Notes: generated by a model not told the origin, from the sequence alone. Counted from the stretch's first letter, positions 7,299-17,160 are shown. The stretch: DNA of 64,000 nt from Desulfocarbo indianensis (GCA_001184205.1 LBMP01000001.1:124001-188000), one strand, 5' to 3'. Numbers and translations are program-made.

Positions 7299-9659
7299 TC
7301 AATTGGGCAGCGGGGGCCCGAGCGGGCACTCCGCGCTTCCCCGTTCTTCGCCCAGGGGGGCGCGGCGGTCGCGGACAAACACGTTGCCCGGCTTGCTCTT
7401 GGCGTATTTCTTCACCTCGGCGGCCCGCTGGCCCACCAGGCCCAGATCGCAGACCCCCCGGCAGTCCAGGATGCCCAGGGAGACGCTGACCAGGGGGAAC
7501 TGGCCCTGGCGGCCCTCGCGGTCGCGGCCGCACACCATGCCCGCGGCGCGGTCCTCGGGGCTGTAGAGGCCGCCCACCAGCCGGCTGAAGCAGCGCACCA
7601 CGGCCTTGGCGGTGCGCTCGGCGCAATCGGCCTTGGTGATGACCACGAAATCGTCCCCGCCCACGTGGCCCACGAAGCCGTCGCCGCCGCCGTGGCGCCG
7701 GGCGGCCCACACCAGAATGCGGGAGATTAAAAGAATCATGCGGTCGCCGGATTCGAAGCCGTACAGGTCGTTGTAGACCTTGAAATTATCCAGGTCGCAG
7801 TAGATGAAGCTCACCAACTCGCCCTCCTGGCAGCGCCTTTGGATCTCCTGCTCCAGGGCCACGTTGCCGGGCAGGCCGGTGAGGGGGCTCATGCCCTTGG
7901 CCATCTCCACCTGCACCCTGGCCAGGGCGTCCAGCATCTTCTGCACCGAGACCAGGCCGAAAAGAAAGCCGTCCTTGGTCACGATGATGTGGTCGTAGAG
8001 CTTGAAGCGCTCGCGGCGCATGGCCAGCTTGGCCACCTGCTCCACCGGCGCGCCGCCGTCTATCACCAGGGGCGAGGTGTCCATCAGGCGGCTGACGCTG
8101 CGTTCGTAATACAGGCTGGTGCCGAAATAGGTGCCAAGCTGGCGGTCCAGGTGGTGGCTCATGATGAGCCCCACCGGCTTGCCGCCGTCCACCACCACCA
8201 CGCCGCTGATGGGCTGGGAATCCAGGAGGTGCTTCACGTCGCGGGTGAGGGCCTCGGAGTTTACCGTGGGCGCCGGCTCGCTGAGCTCGCTCACCGGTAT
8301 GGAGCATTTCCAATCCCGGGCGCGGCCGTTGATGCCGCGCATCAGGGGCAGGCGCACCTGGGGGGTGGGCTTGGGCGCGGCCGGCCGGGCCAGGTAATAG
8401 CCCTGGCCGTAATGCACCCCCATGGACATGAGGCTGGTGAGCTCGGTTTCGGTTTCGATGCCCTCGCAGATGATGCCGCAGCCTATCTTGTGGCACAGGG
8501 TGACCAGGGTCTCTATGAGGGAGCGCTGCACCGGGTTGGTGTCTATGCCCCGCACCAGGCTCATGTCCACCTTGATGTAATCCGGCCGCACGGCGGCCAA
8601 ACGGCTCAGGCCCGAATAACCGGTGCCCACGTCGTCGATGGCCACCTGATAGCCCTGGGAGCGGTAATGCTCCAGCGTGCGGTAGAACAGGGTGAAGTCC
8701 TTGATGTTGTGGCGCTCGGTTATCTCGAAGACCACGTTGTAGGGCTTGAGCCCGTGATGCTCCAGGAGCCGCAGGGTCTCGCCGCTCCGGAAGCCGGGAT
8801 CGCCCAGGGTCTGGGGGTGGATGTTGAGGAACAGCTTTTGGCCCGGCTCCAGGCCGCCCAGCCCCACGATGGCCTGCTCCCGGCAGCAGCTCTCCAGGGC
8901 GAAGACCCAGCCCACCTCCTCGGCGAAGTCGAAGAGCATGCTGGGCGAGCGGAAATTGCCGCCCTCCGGCCCCCTGGCCAGCGACTCCCAGCCCAATACC
9001 TCGCCGCTGCGCAAATCCACGATGGGCTGATAGACCGCGCGCAGACTGGGGGTTTCCACCACCTCGCGGAACTCGGACATGAGGGAGAGCTTGGCCGTGT
9101 CCAGGGTGCCCTCCGCCACCTGCCTGGCGTCGCTTAAAGCGTGAAAAATAAGGCGCTCCAGGTCCCCGCCGCCGTCAAAGGGCAGCATGGCGTAGCCCAG
9201 TTCCAGGTCTAGGCTCTGGCCGGTCTGCTTCACCACCTCCTGGTTAAGGAGATTTTTTACCGACAGCCGCAGGCGGAGAGACAAATCCGCCATCTCCTCC
9301 AGGTTGCAGCCGGCCTCGAACACGGCGATGAAGGCGCCCGGCTCGGCCTTGTCCACGATGCGGAAGCCGGGCCCCGGCAGGTGGGAATCCAGGGCGGTGA
9401 CCACGAAGCGGCGCAGATGGCTCAACACGCCCGAGCTGATGGGCTCGCCGTAGAGCTTTTCAAAGAGGCTGTAGCCCGCGATGCGCAGCCAGATGAGGCC
9501 CAGGTTGCCGGCCTGCTGCAGCAGGCATTCCATGCGCGCCCTGGTGGGCTGGCGCAGAAAGGCGAAGGTTTCCAGCGGTCGCGGACCGAGTTCGTCGCCT
9601 TCCGGGCGGCCTCCTCGCGGGACAAAGACGGGCGTGAGCTTCCAGCGTGTTTGCAGCAT
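7299..9659 (-). CDS. c-di-GMP enzyme: degenerate GGDEF, EAL, paired CBS, GGDEF
   Basis: A 786-residue cytosolic protein. Residues ~45-180 resemble a degenerate GGDEF fold (no GGDEF signature; ends DLERLIFHALSDARQVAE). An EAL domain follows (~205-440) with ExLxR as ESLAR (~222-226), FLNIHP, FEITE, IDDVGTGYSGL and the IKVDMSLVRG and EGIET motifs, so catalytic ligands appear intact. Two CBS segments (~475-590) may sense a nucleotide. The C-terminal GGDEF (~600-770) carries GGDDF, a permitted variant. It may therefore degrade or make c-di-GMP, with CBS ligand as switch. No membrane segment is seen. Confidence 0.85.
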   Translation of the reverse strand: MLQTRWKLTPVFVPRGGRPEGDELGPRPLETFAFLRQPTRARMECLLQQAGNLGLIWLRIAGYSLFEKLYGEPISSGVLSHLRRFVVTALDSHLPGPGFRIVDKAEPGAFIAVFEAGCNLEEMADLSLRLRLSVKNLLNQEVVKQTGQSLDLELGYAMLPFDGGGDLERLIFHALSDARQVAEGTLDTAKLSLMSEFREVVETPSLRAVYQPIVDLRSGEVLGWESLARGPEGGNFRSPSMLFDFAEEVGWVFALESCCREQAIVGLGGLEPGQKLFLNIHPQTLGDPGFRSGETLRLLEHHGLKPYNVVFEITERHNIKDFTLFYRTLEHYRSQGYQVAIDDVGTGYSGLSRLAAVRPDYIKVDMSLVRGIDTNPVQRSLIETLVTLCHKIGCGIICEGIETETELTSLMSMGVHYGQGYYLARPAAPKPTPQVRLPLMRGINGRARDWKCSIPVSELSEPAPTVNSEALTRDVKHLLDSQPISGVVVVDGGKPVGLIMSHHLDRQLGTYFGTSLYYERSVSRLMDTSPLVIDGGAPVEQVAKLAMRRERFKLYDHIIVTKDGFLFGLVSVQKMLDALARVQVEMAKGMSPLTGLPGNVALEQEIQRRCQEGELVSFIYCDLDNFKVYNDLYGFESGDRMILLISRILVWAARRHGGGDGFVGHVGGDDFVVITKADCAERTAKAVVRCFSRLVGGLYSPEDRAAGMVCGRDREGRQGQFPLVSVSLGILDCRGVCDLGLVGQRAAEVKKYAKSKPGNVFVRDRRAPLGEERGSAECPLGPPLPN

Positions 9660-9798
9660 GGTTCGGTTTTTTCCCAGAATAGGCCGTCACGGGCGAATAA
9701 CTCGCCAGTCCCCCAGAGACCGGCATCTCATGGGGGGACCATAGCACGGCTTGGTTACAGAACCATGGCGGGTCTATGAAAAGTGGTCGACTTTGGCT

Positions 9799-10485
9799 TT
9801 ATAGAGGGCCCACGCTGTCGGTGGCCACGCCCTTGTGGCGGATGATCTCGCCTTCCACCAAAAACACCACCTCCTCGGCGATGTTGGTGGCCTCGTCGCC
9901 CACTCTTTCCAGATGGCGGGAAGCCAGGATGAGTTCCACGCCGCGGCGGGTCACCCGCTGTTCGCGGGTCATCCATTCGACCATCTCTTCCAGGATGTGC
10001 AGGTTGAGATCGTCCAGCTCGTCATCGCGTTTGATGACGTTTTTGGCCAGATCCACGTTGTTTTGCACAAAGGCGTCCAGGCAGAGGCAGGTCATCTCCC
10101 GGGCCAGCTCGCCCATGGCCACCAGGCGGCGCGGCGGGTCCACCGGCTCCATGTCGGCCAGGACCAGGGTGCGGTCGGCCAGGTTCACCGATTGGTCGCC
10201 CATGCGTTCCAGGTGGGAGCAAATCTTTATGGCCGCCGAGAGAAAGCGCAGGTCGCTGGCCACCGGCTGCTGGGTGGCCAGGAGAGCGAACACCCGCTCC
10301 TCGATCTGGTTTTGCATCAAATCGATGCGGCGGTCGCCCTCGATCACGCCGCGGGCCTGGGCCTTGTCGCGCGCGATCAGGGAGTCCACCGCCTCGTGGA
10401 TGGATTCCTCCACCAATCCGGCCATCATGAGCAGGTCTTCCTTGACTTCGCGTATCTGACGGTGGAAATGGGATATGGTGTTCAT
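9799..10485 (-). CDS. phoU: Phosphate signalling protein PhoU
   Basis: 228 residues with the two repeated three-helix halves of PhoU. Acidic metal-binding motifs are seen (DRRIDLMQNQIEE and SHLERMGDQSVN; second repeat DDELDDLN and RHLERVGDEATNIAEE). PhoU links the Pst transporter to the PhoR sensor and restrains the Pho regulon when phosphate is plentiful. It is the last gene of the pst operon, 110 bp after pstB. Confidence 0.92.
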   Translation of the reverse strand: MNTISHFHRQIREVKEDLLMMAGLVEESIHEAVDSLIARDKAQARGVIEGDRRIDLMQNQIEERVFALLATQQPVASDLRFLSAAIKICSHLERMGDQSVNLADRTLVLADMEPVDPPRRLVAMGELAREMTCLCLDAFVQNNVDLAKNVIKRDDELDDLNLHILEEMVEWMTREQRVTRRGVELILASRHLERVGDEATNIAEEVVFLVEGEIIRHKGVATDSVGPL

Positions 10486-10510
10486 CTAATGCTCTCTGTT
10501 CCTTGACTGA

Positions 10511-10539
10511 CGCCCGCGCATGCCGGGCGGGCGTTTTTT
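10511..10539 (+). terminator. Hairpin between pstB and phoU
   Basis: CGCCCGC and GCGGGCG (7-bp stem, 9-nt loop) followed by six Ts on the plus strand. No plus-strand gene ends here. In the minus-strand pst transcript the same stem lacks a U tract and could act as a processing or partial-attenuation element reducing phoU expression. Confidence 0.35.
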
Positions 10540-10595
10540 GGCTTGTTCATCGGCGGCGAGCCGCCATAACCCAACTCCGCCGCGTTGGCGATCCC

Positions 10596-11363
10596 CTAGC
10601 CGAAACGGCCGGTGATGTACTGCTCGGTCTGGTCCTTCTTGGGCCGGGTGAATATCTCTTCGGTGGGCCCCATCTCCACCAGGCGGCCCATGTAGAAAAA
10701 CGCGGTCTGATCCGAGACCCGGGCGGCCTGCTGCATGTTGTGGGTCACGATGATGACCGTGTAGTTCTTTTTCAACTCCTTGATCAGCTCTTCTATGCGG
10801 GCGGTGGCTATGGGGTCCAGGGCGCTGGTGGGCTCGTCCATGAGCAGGATCTCCGGCTGCATGGCTATGGCCCGCGCGATACAGAGCCTTTGCTGCTGGC
10901 CGCCGGAGAGGCCCAGGGCGCTCTGGTGCAGGATGTCTTTCACTTCGTCCCACAAGGCCGCCGCGCGGATGGATTCCTCCACGATGCGGTCCAGCCTGCC
11001 GCGGTCGAGCTTACCATGAAGCCGGGGGCCGTAGGCCACGTTGTTATAGATGGACTTGGGGAAGGGATTGGGCTTTTGGAAGACCATGCCCACCCGCCGG
11101 CGCACGTCCACCGGGTCCACCTGGGGATCATAGAGATCGATATCGTCCAACAGGACCTTGCCCTGCACCCGGGTGCCGGGTATCAGGTCGTTCATGCGGT
11201 TCAAGAGCCGCAAGAAGGTGGACTTGCCGCATCCCGAGGGACCGATGAGGGCGGTGACCCGGTTGGACTCCACCTCCATGTTGATTCCCGTGAGCGCCTG
11301 GAAATCCTCGTAGAAGAAATCCAGCTCCTCCACCGTGATTATCTTTTTCATTTTTTGGTTCAT
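10596..11363 (-). CDS. pstB: Phosphate ABC transporter ATP-binding protein
   Basis: 255 residues from the ATG at 11363 (an in-frame TTG at 11384 overlapping pstA is possible). It has Walker [10 protein letters not shown], the Pst-typical [13 protein letters not shown]-loop VFQKPNPFP, signature [14 protein letters not shown], Walker [13 protein letters not shown] and THNMQQA. It drives phosphate import through PstC/PstA. Confidence 0.95.
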   Translation of the reverse strand: MNQKMKKIITVEELDFFYEDFQALTGINMEVESNRVTALIGPSGCGKSTFLRLLNRMNDLIPGTRVQGKVLLDDIDLYDPQVDPVDVRRRVGMVFQKPNPFPKSIYNNVAYGPRLHGKLDRGRLDRIVEESIRAAALWDEVKDILHQSALGLSGGQQQRLCIARAIAMQPEILLMDEPTSALDPIATARIEELIKELKKNYTVIIVTHNMQQAARVSDQTAFFYMGRLVEMGPTEEIFTRPKKDQTEQYITGRFG

Positions 11364-11377
11364 GGTGCCGTTTTTGC

Positions 11378-12256
11378 CTACCAATTCTTGGTGCGGCGCA
11401 TGCGCGTGCGGATGATTATCGCCAATAAGCTCATGCCCAAGACCAAGCTGATGAGAACCAGCACGGTGCCGTATTGCAGGGGCCTGGTTTCGGCGATGTG
11501 GGTGCCGGCGGTGGCCAACACGTAGATATGATAGGGCAGGGCCATCACCTCGTGCAGGGGCGAGGTGGGAAGCTGCAAGGTGTAGAAGGTGGCGGCGGTG
11601 AACATGATGGGCGCGGTCTCGCCGGCGGCGCGGCCGATGGCCAGGATGGAGCCGGTGAGGATGCCCGGCATGGCCGCCGGCAGCACCACCTTGCGGATGG
11701 TCTGCCAGCGGGTGGCTCCCAGGCCCAGGGAGGCCTCCCGGAAGGTGCTGGGCACCGCCCGCAGGGCCTCTTCCGAGGCGCCGATCACGGTGGGCAGGAT
11801 CAAAAGGCCCAGGGTGACGGAACCGGCCAGGAGGCTGACCCCGAAGCCGAAGAACACGCAGAACAGAGCCAGGCCGAAAAGCCCGAAGATGACCGAGGGC
11901 ACGCCCGCCAGGTTCTGGATGCCCAGGCGCACCACGCGCAGGGCCCGGCCCTCGTTGGCGTATTCCGAAAGATAGACGGCCGCGGCCACGCCCAGGGGCA
12001 GGGCCACCATGATCGCCCCCACCGTGAGATACAAGGTGCCCACGATGGCCGGGAAAATGCCGCCCTGGGTCATGGCCTCCTTGGGAGGCTCGGTGAGGAA
12101 GGTCCAGGATATGGCTCCGGCGCCCTGGATCAGTATCCAGCCCAGGATGGCGCCCAGGCTGCCCAAGACCAGGAGGATGGCCAGGCGGAAGGTCCAGAAG
12201 GCGATCTCCTGGCGGAGCTTGCGGCCGGCGAGCGATTTGGTGTCGGTGAAGCTCAT
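11378..12256 (-). CDS. pstA: Phosphate ABC transporter permease PstA
   Basis: 292 residues, six predicted membrane helices, with the EAA-type cytoplasmic loop ([27 protein letters not shown]) that contacts PstB, and the [12 protein letters not shown] segment typical of PstA. Its ATG overlaps the pstC stop by 4 bp (ATGA). Confidence 0.94.
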   Translation of the reverse strand: MSFTDTKSLAGRKLRQEIAFWTFRLAILLVLGSLGAILGWILIQGAGAISWTFLTEPPKEAMTQGGIFPAIVGTLYLTVGAIMVALPLGVAAAVYLSEYANEGRALRVVRLGIQNLAGVPSVIFGLFGLALFCVFFGFGVSLLAGSVTLGLLILPTVIGASEEALRAVPSTFREASLGLGATRWQTIRKVVLPAAMPGILTGSILAIGRAAGETAPIMFTAATFYTLQLPTSPLHEVMALPYHIYVLATAGTHIAETRPLQYGTVLVLISLVLGMSLLAIIIRTRMRRTKNW

Positions 12257-13242
12257 AAGGTGGCGGCTCCTCTTTGCTGGAAGCGCCGGCTTATGTAGGC
12301 GGCCACCAGGTTGAAGGCCAGGGTGATGAAGAAAAGAACGATGCCGATGGCGAACAAAGCGAAGTAGTGCTCGCTGCCCACCGGAGTCTCGCCCATCTCC
12401 GCGGCGATGGTGGCGGGCAGGGGGCGGGCCGAATCAAAGATGCTGCCTGGTATCATGGCCGCGCCGCCGGCCACCATGAGGACCACCATGGTTTCGCCCA
12501 TGGCCCGGCTCATGCCCAGGATCACGCCGGTGCCCATGCCGCTGATGGCGCCCGGAATCTGCACCCGGGTCAGGGTTTCCCAGCGGGTGGCGCCCAGGGC
12601 CAGGGAGGCCTCCTTGAGGTCGTTGGGCACCGAGTGCAGGGCGTCCTCGGCGATGCTGGTGATGGTGGGTATGGCCATCAGGGCCAGCATGAGGGAGGCG
12701 TTCAGCACGTTCAAGCCGGTGGGGATATCCAGGAGCTGCTGCATCAGGGGCGCTATGAGCACCATGCCCACGAAGCCCAGCACCACCGAGGGCAGGCTGG
12801 CCAAAAGCTCCACCGCCGGCTTGACCACTTCCCGCACCTTGGAGCTGGCCACCTCGGCCAGGTACAGGGCCGCGCCCAGGCCCAAGGGCACCGCGATGGC
12901 CGAGCTTATGAAGGTGACCGCCACCGAGCCCATTATCAGGGGCAGGATGCCGAAATCGGCCGGATCGTAGGTGGGGTACCAGAATTGGCCGAAGAGGAAA
13001 TCGGAAAGGCTCACCGTGGCGAAGAGCCCCACGCCCTCCCGGAAGAGGAAGAGCACGATGAGAGCCATGATAATTACCGAGGAGAAGCCGACCACGGTGA
13101 ATATGGCCCGGATCATGACCTCCCGCTCCCGGCTTTTGCCGCCGGTGAGCGAGGGCCGCGGAACCTCCGCCGGGGCGCTGGCGCCGGCGGCGCTGGCCAA
13201 GCCCTCGGAATCCACTGTCTCCGCCCTATATGCGCTGGACAT
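12253..13242 (-). CDS. pstC: Phosphate ABC transporter permease PstC
   Basis: 329 residues with an N-terminal ~40-residue polar extension, then six membrane helices. The EAA loop is [23 protein letters not shown] and the [10 protein letters not shown] segment is the PstC counterpart of that in PstA. It heads the pstCAB-phoU block and has its own Pho-box-like site and an upstream terminator separating it from the porin gene. Confidence 0.94.
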   Translation of the reverse strand: MSSAYRAETVDSEGLASAAGASAPAEVPRPSLTGGKSREREVMIRAIFTVVGFSSVIIMALIVLFLFREGVGLFATVSLSDFLFGQFWYPTYDPADFGILPLIMGSVAVTFISSAIAVPLGLGAALYLAEVASSKVREVVKPAVELLASLPSVVLGFVGMVLIAPLMQQLLDIPTGLNVLNASLMLALMAIPTITSIAEDALHSVPNDLKEASLALGATRWETLTRVQIPGAISGMGTGVILGMSRAMGETMVVLMVAGGAAMIPGSIFDSARPLPATIAAEMGETPVGSEHYFALFAIGIVLFFITLAFNLVAAYISRRFQQRGAATL

Positions 13243-13327
13243 TATCTTACATAATCCTTTATTTAAAGCCCTTCGAACAGCCTGCCTAAATCATAATGCA
13301 GTATGATGTCACCCGCGCGTTCACAGG

Positions 13328-13345
13328 GTTACAAGTAGGTTACAA
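13328..13345 (-). promoter_or_regulatory. Pho-box-like direct repeat upstream of pstC
   Basis: On the minus strand TGTAA occurs twice with an 11-bp period (TGTAAnnnnnnTGTAA), the spacing of PhoB half sites. It lies ~85 bp upstream of pstC. The related site before pstS supports a shared PhoB-type activator. Confidence 0.55.
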
Positions 13346-13348
13346 AAT

Positions 13349-13373
13349 GCCGGGGCCCCTGGGGGGCCCCGGC
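13349..13373 (-). terminator. Terminator after the porin gene
   Basis: GCCGGGGCCCC and GGGGCCCCGGC form an 11-bp stem with a very short loop, followed on the minus strand by ATTTTG. It lies between the porin stop and the pstC Pho box, suggesting that pstS-porin and pstCAB-phoU are separate transcripts. Confidence 0.6.
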
Positions 13374-13420
13374 GGCTTTTTTCAGGCCTTAAGCCGGCCG
13401 AAACCGGCTTGGACCCTTTA

Positions 13421-14689
13421 CTAGAACTTGAACACCAAGTCGGTGAAGAAGGTCTGGTAGCCGTGGCTCACGCCGGAGACGTCCTCGTCCTCGGGCTCCA
13501 TGTTGTAGTAGCTCAGCTTGATCTCGCCGTACTTCCAGAACTTGTAACCGGCCTCCAGGACCCAGCCCTTGGAGTTCACATAGCCGCTATCAGAGTCGGC
13601 GATGAAGCCGGGGGTGGCGTTGGCTTCCACGTTCTTGTACCAGGCGCCGAAGCTGAACTTGTCGTACTTGATCTTGGCGCCGGCGGCCCAGCCCTTGTCC
13701 TTGTCCTCGTAGGGGCCGTCAGAGTCGCTGTTGGTGAAGTAGTGGCCCCAGAAGCCCAAGGAACCCTTGTCGGTGAACTTGTAGTCCGCCTGGGCGTAGA
13801 TGTCCCACACCTTGTAGTTGGTGGTGCGGTCCTCGCCGCCTTCGCTGTACTCGGGAGTGCCGTGCAGGTTGGGCGGCAGGTAACCGGCGTCGCCCAGCTT
13901 GCCCCAGGAGGTGTAGGAAGTGGCCGCGGCGAGCTTGAACTTGCCAAACTTGGCGTTGACGCCCAACTGGGCGGCCGGGGCGTACAGGTTGTCGTCGAAC
14001 TCGCCGCCCTGGCTCACGAACATGTAGGAAACCAGCAAGAAGGGCTGCACGTTGCCCTTTTTGTTGAAGGTGCCCTTGATGAAGGCGCCCTCGGGAACCA
14101 CGTCGCCGTCCCAGATGCCCTTGGAAGTCATGAAGGGATTCTTGATCTTACCGAAGCTCAGGTCAATCATCTTGCCGATGGCGGAGGGGGTCCAGGTCAC
14201 CCAGGCCTGGTCCACGCCCCAGCTGGTGATCTCGGCGAAGTAGTTGCCCATGGTCTGGTTGGTGCTGGTGGGATCGTCGTCAGAGCCGGAGGCCATGCGG
14301 AAGCCCAACTGGACGTCCTCATGAATCTGGCTTTTCACGCCGAAGCGCAGGCGCACCCGGAAACGGTCCTTGCCGGTTTTCGACTTGCCTTTCAGGTCGT
14401 CATAGCTGGTGTGCTCATAGCGGAAGCGGGTATCCCCGAAAAGGGTGATGCGCTCGATCCACTTGGGCAGGGCGTCGCTGGCGGCCACCTGGGCCACCGC
14501 CGCCTGCTGATCCTGAGTGGACTTGACCTCGGCCAGTTGCTGTTTCAGACCCTGCAGGCTCTGCTCCAGCATCTGAATTTTCTTCTCCAGGTCATCCTGG
14601 GAAGCCGCCTGGGCGGGAGCCCAAGCCGCGCCGAGGCAAAGCACCGCGCCCAGAACCAGCGCCGCGGCAAACTTGATCTTGCCTCTCAT
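13421..14689 (-). CDS. Outer-membrane porin with N-terminal coiled coil
   Basis: 422 residues with a signal peptide (residues 1-28), a short coiled coil (DDLEKKIQMLEQSLQGLKQQL, ~31-55) as in periplasmic-stalk porins, then a beta-rich barrel with alternating aromatic strands, ending in the outer-membrane C-terminal signature VFKF. It lies between pstS and pstC in the same orientation. By position it is probably a phosphate-starvation-induced porin for anions, but this is inference from context. A GGAGAAA ribosome site precedes the ATG. Confidence 0.78.
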   Translation of the reverse strand: MRGKIKFAAALVLGAVLCLGAAWAPAQAASQDDLEKKIQMLEQSLQGLKQQLAEVKSTQDQQAAVAQVAASDALPKWIERITLFGDTRFRYEHTSYDDLKGKSKTGKDRFRVRLRFGVKSQIHEDVQLGFRMASGSDDDPTSTNQTMGNYFAEITSWGVDQAWVTWTPSAIGKMIDLSFGKIKNPFMTSKGIWDGDVVPEGAFIKGTFNKKGNVQPFLLVSYMFVSQGGEFDDNLYAPAAQLGVNAKFGKFKLAAATSYTSWGKLGDAGYLPPNLHGTPEYSEGGEDRTTNYKVWDIYAQADYKFTDKGSLGFWGHYFTNSDSDGPYEDKDKGWAAGAKIKYDKFSFGAWYKNVEANATPGFIADSDSGYVNSKGWVLEAGYKFWKYGEIKLSYYNMEPEDEDVSGVSHGYQTFFTDLVFKF

Positions 14690-14824
14690 TTCCGATTTCT
14701 CCTTTCACGGTTGTCTAAACGTCCGGGTCGGGACCGCCCCAACCCCGGACACCCTTCGCGTCGGTTGTGCGGACGCCGCGGCCTCCGTCAAGAGGTCGCG
14801 GCAGCCTTTTATTCAGAAATCCCC

Positions 14825-15661
14825 CTACTTGGGCAGAGGCACGAAGCCTTCCTCGGCCACGATCTTCTGGCCCTCGGGACCCATCACGAAGTCGATGAAC
14901 TCCTTGACCACGCCTTGGGGCTCGCCGCGGGTGTACATGTTCAGGCCGCGGGCCACGGGGTAGGATTTGTCGGCGGCGGTCTTGGGGCTGGCGGCCACGC
15001 CGTTAATCTTCACGGCCTTCAGCTTGTCGTTGACATAGCCGATGCCCACATAGCCGATGGCGTTCTTGTTGCCGGCCACGGCCTGGGCCACGGCGCCGTT
15101 GGAGGCCTGCAGCTGGGCGTCGGGACGCACGCGGGTCTTCTTGCCCAGGACCATGTGGTTCCACACCTCGAAGGTGCCGGATGAGGAGTCGCGGGATACC
15201 GCCACCATCTCCAGATCGGGACCGCCGACATCTTTCCAGTTCTTGATGTCGCCGGTGTAGATCTTCTTAAGCTGCTCCAGGCTGAGATCGCCGACCGGGT
15301 TGGAGGGATGCACCACCGGCACGATGCAGTCCAGGGCGACCACGTGCAGCTTGGGGGTCACGCCCTTTTCCTTGGCCAGCTTGATTTCCTTGTCTTTCAT
15401 CTCGCGGGAGGCGTCGCCGATGTCGGCGGTGCCGTCGATCACGGCCTTGATGCCGTCGCCGCTGCCGGTGCCGGCCACGGAGATGCGCACATCAGGGTGT
15501 TTCTTCATGAAGTCCTCGGCGGCCTTTTGGGCCACGGGGAGCACAGTGGTGGAGCCGGTAATGGTGATGGATTTACCGCCGGCCATGACCGCGCCGGGCG
15601 CCATGATAAGGGCGGCCGCCAGCAAAGCCACGGTCCCCATCAGGAGAAAGCTCTTACGCAT
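14825..15661 (-). CDS. pstS: Periplasmic phosphate-binding protein
   Basis: 278 residues with a signal peptide (residues 1-27). Phosphate-site motifs are GSTTVLPVAQ, AGTGSGDGIKAVIDGTADIGDASREMKD and SRDSSSGTFEVWNHMVL. It delivers phosphate to PstCAB. It is the first gene of the phosphate region and is preceded by a Pho-box-like repeat. Confidence 0.95.
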   Translation of the reverse strand: MRKSFLLMGTVALLAAALIMAPGAVMAGGKSITITGSTTVLPVAQKAAEDFMKKHPDVRISVAGTGSGDGIKAVIDGTADIGDASREMKDKEIKLAKEKGVTPKLHVVALDCIVPVVHPSNPVGDLSLEQLKKIYTGDIKNWKDVGGPDLEMVAVSRDSSSGTFEVWNHMVLGKKTRVRPDAQLQASNGAVAQAVAGNKNAIGYVGIGYVNDKLKAVKINGVAASPKTAADKSYPVARGLNMYTRGEPQGVVKEFIDFVMGPEGQKIVAEEGFVPLPK

Positions 15662-15750
15662 CGAAAAATCCCTCCATGCTTGCAGAGTTATAGTAGGCGC
15701 GGGAATCCCTCTCGCGCCGTAAGCTACGACCGAAGACTATGCGAAATGTG

Positions 15751-15766
15751 TTACAACCGGTTGACA
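15751..15766 (-). promoter_or_regulatory. Pho-box-like direct repeat upstream of pstS
   Basis: On the minus strand TGTCAACCGGTTGTAA contains TGTCA and TGTAA at an 11-bp period, close to the E. coli PhoB pattern TGTCAnnnnnnTGTCA. It lies ~90 bp upstream of the pstS start. Confidence 0.6.
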
Positions 15767-15790
15767 GGTAAGATACATTTACGAGACAAA

Positions 15791-15814
15791 GCCCCGGCGC
15801 TGTCCGGCCGGGGC
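15791..15814. other. Hairpin between pstS promoter and cyclase gene
   Basis: GCCCCGGC and GCCGGGGC form an 8-bp stem with an 8-nt loop, in the 5' region of the plus-strand gene starting at 15860. No U tract follows, so its role is open. Confidence 0.35.
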
Positions 15815-15859
15815 ATAAGGCGGCTACCCGCCAACCCTCCAGGGCGGGCGATCAGGACC

Positions 15860-16558
15860 ATGGCGCAAGACAATCGGCCCAGGCCGAAGTTCATCGATAT
15901 AAGCTCGGAGTTGAGCCCCCAAACCCCGGTCTATCCAGGCGATCCGGCCTTTGAGCGCCGCCCGCGGTGCGATACGGCCGCGGGGCATCCCTTCGAGCTT
16001 TCGTCCTTAAGCCTGAGCGCCCACGCCGGCGCCCATCTGGACGCCCCCCGGCATTTTTTCGAGGGGGCGCGGACCATCGACGGCTTCCCGCCGGAGTCGT
16101 TCTTTTTGGCCGCCACGGTGGTGGCGGCCGCGGGCGCGGCCGTAACGCCGGAGGATCTGAGCCAAACGCCTCCCCGCCCCGGCGGGGCCCTGCTCTTCCG
16201 CACCCGCAATTCCCTGGCCGGCTGGCGGCCTCATCCTAACTACCGCAAGGATTACGCTTACTTGAGCCTGGCGGCCGCCCGGCGCTGCCTGGAGCTGGGC
16301 GCGGCCCTGGTGGGCATTGATTACCTTTCCGTGGACCGGCACGGCGACGAGGCCTACCCGGTGCACCGCCTGCTCCTGGGAGCGGGCCGCCTCATCCTGG
16401 AAGGGCTGGATTTGTCCGCCGCCCCGCCCGGCGACTACGGCCTGATTTGCCTGCCGCTGAAAATCCGGGCCGGCGAGGCCTCGCCCGTGCGGGCCCTGTT
16501 GGTGCCTCCTGACGAAACTGGCCGAATATCCTTGACATTTGGGCCTGGCATCCATTAA
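15860..16558 (+). CDS. Cyclase-family (kynurenine formamidase-like) metal hydrolase
   Basis: 232 residues from the ATG at 15860, preceded by CAGGA. It shows the cyclase/KynB fold: FIDISSELSPQTPVYPGDPAF, then HAGAHLDAPRHFF, where the HxGTHxDxPxHF-type motif supplies metal ligands, and GIDYLSVD...HRLLL near the end. The family hydrolyses amides or cyclic ureas such as N-formylkynurenine, but the substrate here is unknown. It is divergent from pstS and not evidently linked to it. Confidence 0.8.
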   Translation: MAQDNRPRPKFIDISSELSPQTPVYPGDPAFERRPRCDTAAGHPFELSSLSLSAHAGAHLDAPRHFFEGARTIDGFPPESFFLAATVVAAAGAAVTPEDLSQTPPRPGGALLFRTRNSLAGWRPHPNYRKDYAYLSLAAARRCLELGAALVGIDYLSVDRHGDEAYPVHRLLLGAGRLILEGLDLSAAPPGDYGLICLPLKIRAGEASPVRALLVPPDETGRISLTFGPGIH

Positions 16559-16644
16559 CCCTATCTGAGGGGTGAATTACGGTTCGCGCTCACCGTCGCC
16601 ATGATACCTGGGCCCGCCGCGCCTATCGCGGGCAGGAGCGAATC

Positions 16645-17028
16645 ATGAACCGCCGCATTCTGGTGGTGGACGATGAACAACCCATACGCGACCTTCTCAG
16701 CCAAGCTTTTTCATCCATGGGTTACCAGGTGGACGTGGCCGCCGACGGCGACGAAGCCCTGGACCAGGTGGCCGTGAACGGCGCCCAACTGGTTTTCCTG
16801 GATCTCAAGCTGCCCGGCCTCAACGGCCTGGAATTGGGCAAACGCATCAGGAAATTCAATCCCCTGGCCGTGGTCTACGCCATGACCGGCTACCCCTCCC
16901 TTTTCGAGCTGGCTGACTGCCGCGAGGCCGGATTCGACGACTACTTCCGCAAGCCTGTAAAATTACAGGTGCTATTCAAGGCGGCCAGCGACGCTTTCGA
17001 ACGCCTGGAGCGCTGGCGGGATTTCTAA
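16645..17028 (+). CDS. Stand-alone response-regulator receiver protein
   Basis: 127 residues, a single REC domain: acidic pair DDE (residues ~9-11), phospho-acceptor Asp in FLDLKLPG (~52), conserved Thr in AMTGYPS and Lys in YFRKPVK. There is no output domain, so it would work through protein contacts like CheY or Spo0F. No kinase is adjacent. A GGCAGGAG ribosome site precedes the ATG. Confidence 0.85.
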   Translation: MNRRILVVDDEQPIRDLLSQAFSSMGYQVDVAADGDEALDQVAVNGAQLVFLDLKLPGLNGLELGKRIRKFNPLAVVYAMTGYPSLFELADCREAGFDDYFRKPVKLQVLFKAASDAFERLERWRDF

Positions 17029-17107
17029 CCAACCATAACCAAAGGCCATGCCCCGCCCCATCGCCATCCAATTGAGCAATATCCAACTGACCGCCGAACT
17101 AACAGGA

Positions 17108-17133
17108 AGCCGGCCGGGATAACCCGGCCGGCT
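17108..17133. terminator. Hairpin between receiver gene and phage tail tube gene
   Basis: AGCCGGCCGGG and CCCGGCCGGCT form a perfect 11-bp stem with an ATAA loop between two convergent genes. U tracts are weak on both sides. Confidence 0.5.
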
Positions 17134-17160
17134 GTTCAATGCCCGGGGCCGCTGGCGCGG

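Noticed and set aside
13409-15184. A 591-codon plus-strand open frame across the porin and pstS genes
   Set aside because: It runs antisense to two clearly recognised genes and is rich in His/Gly/Ala, as expected of the reverse of GC3-biased coding DNA.
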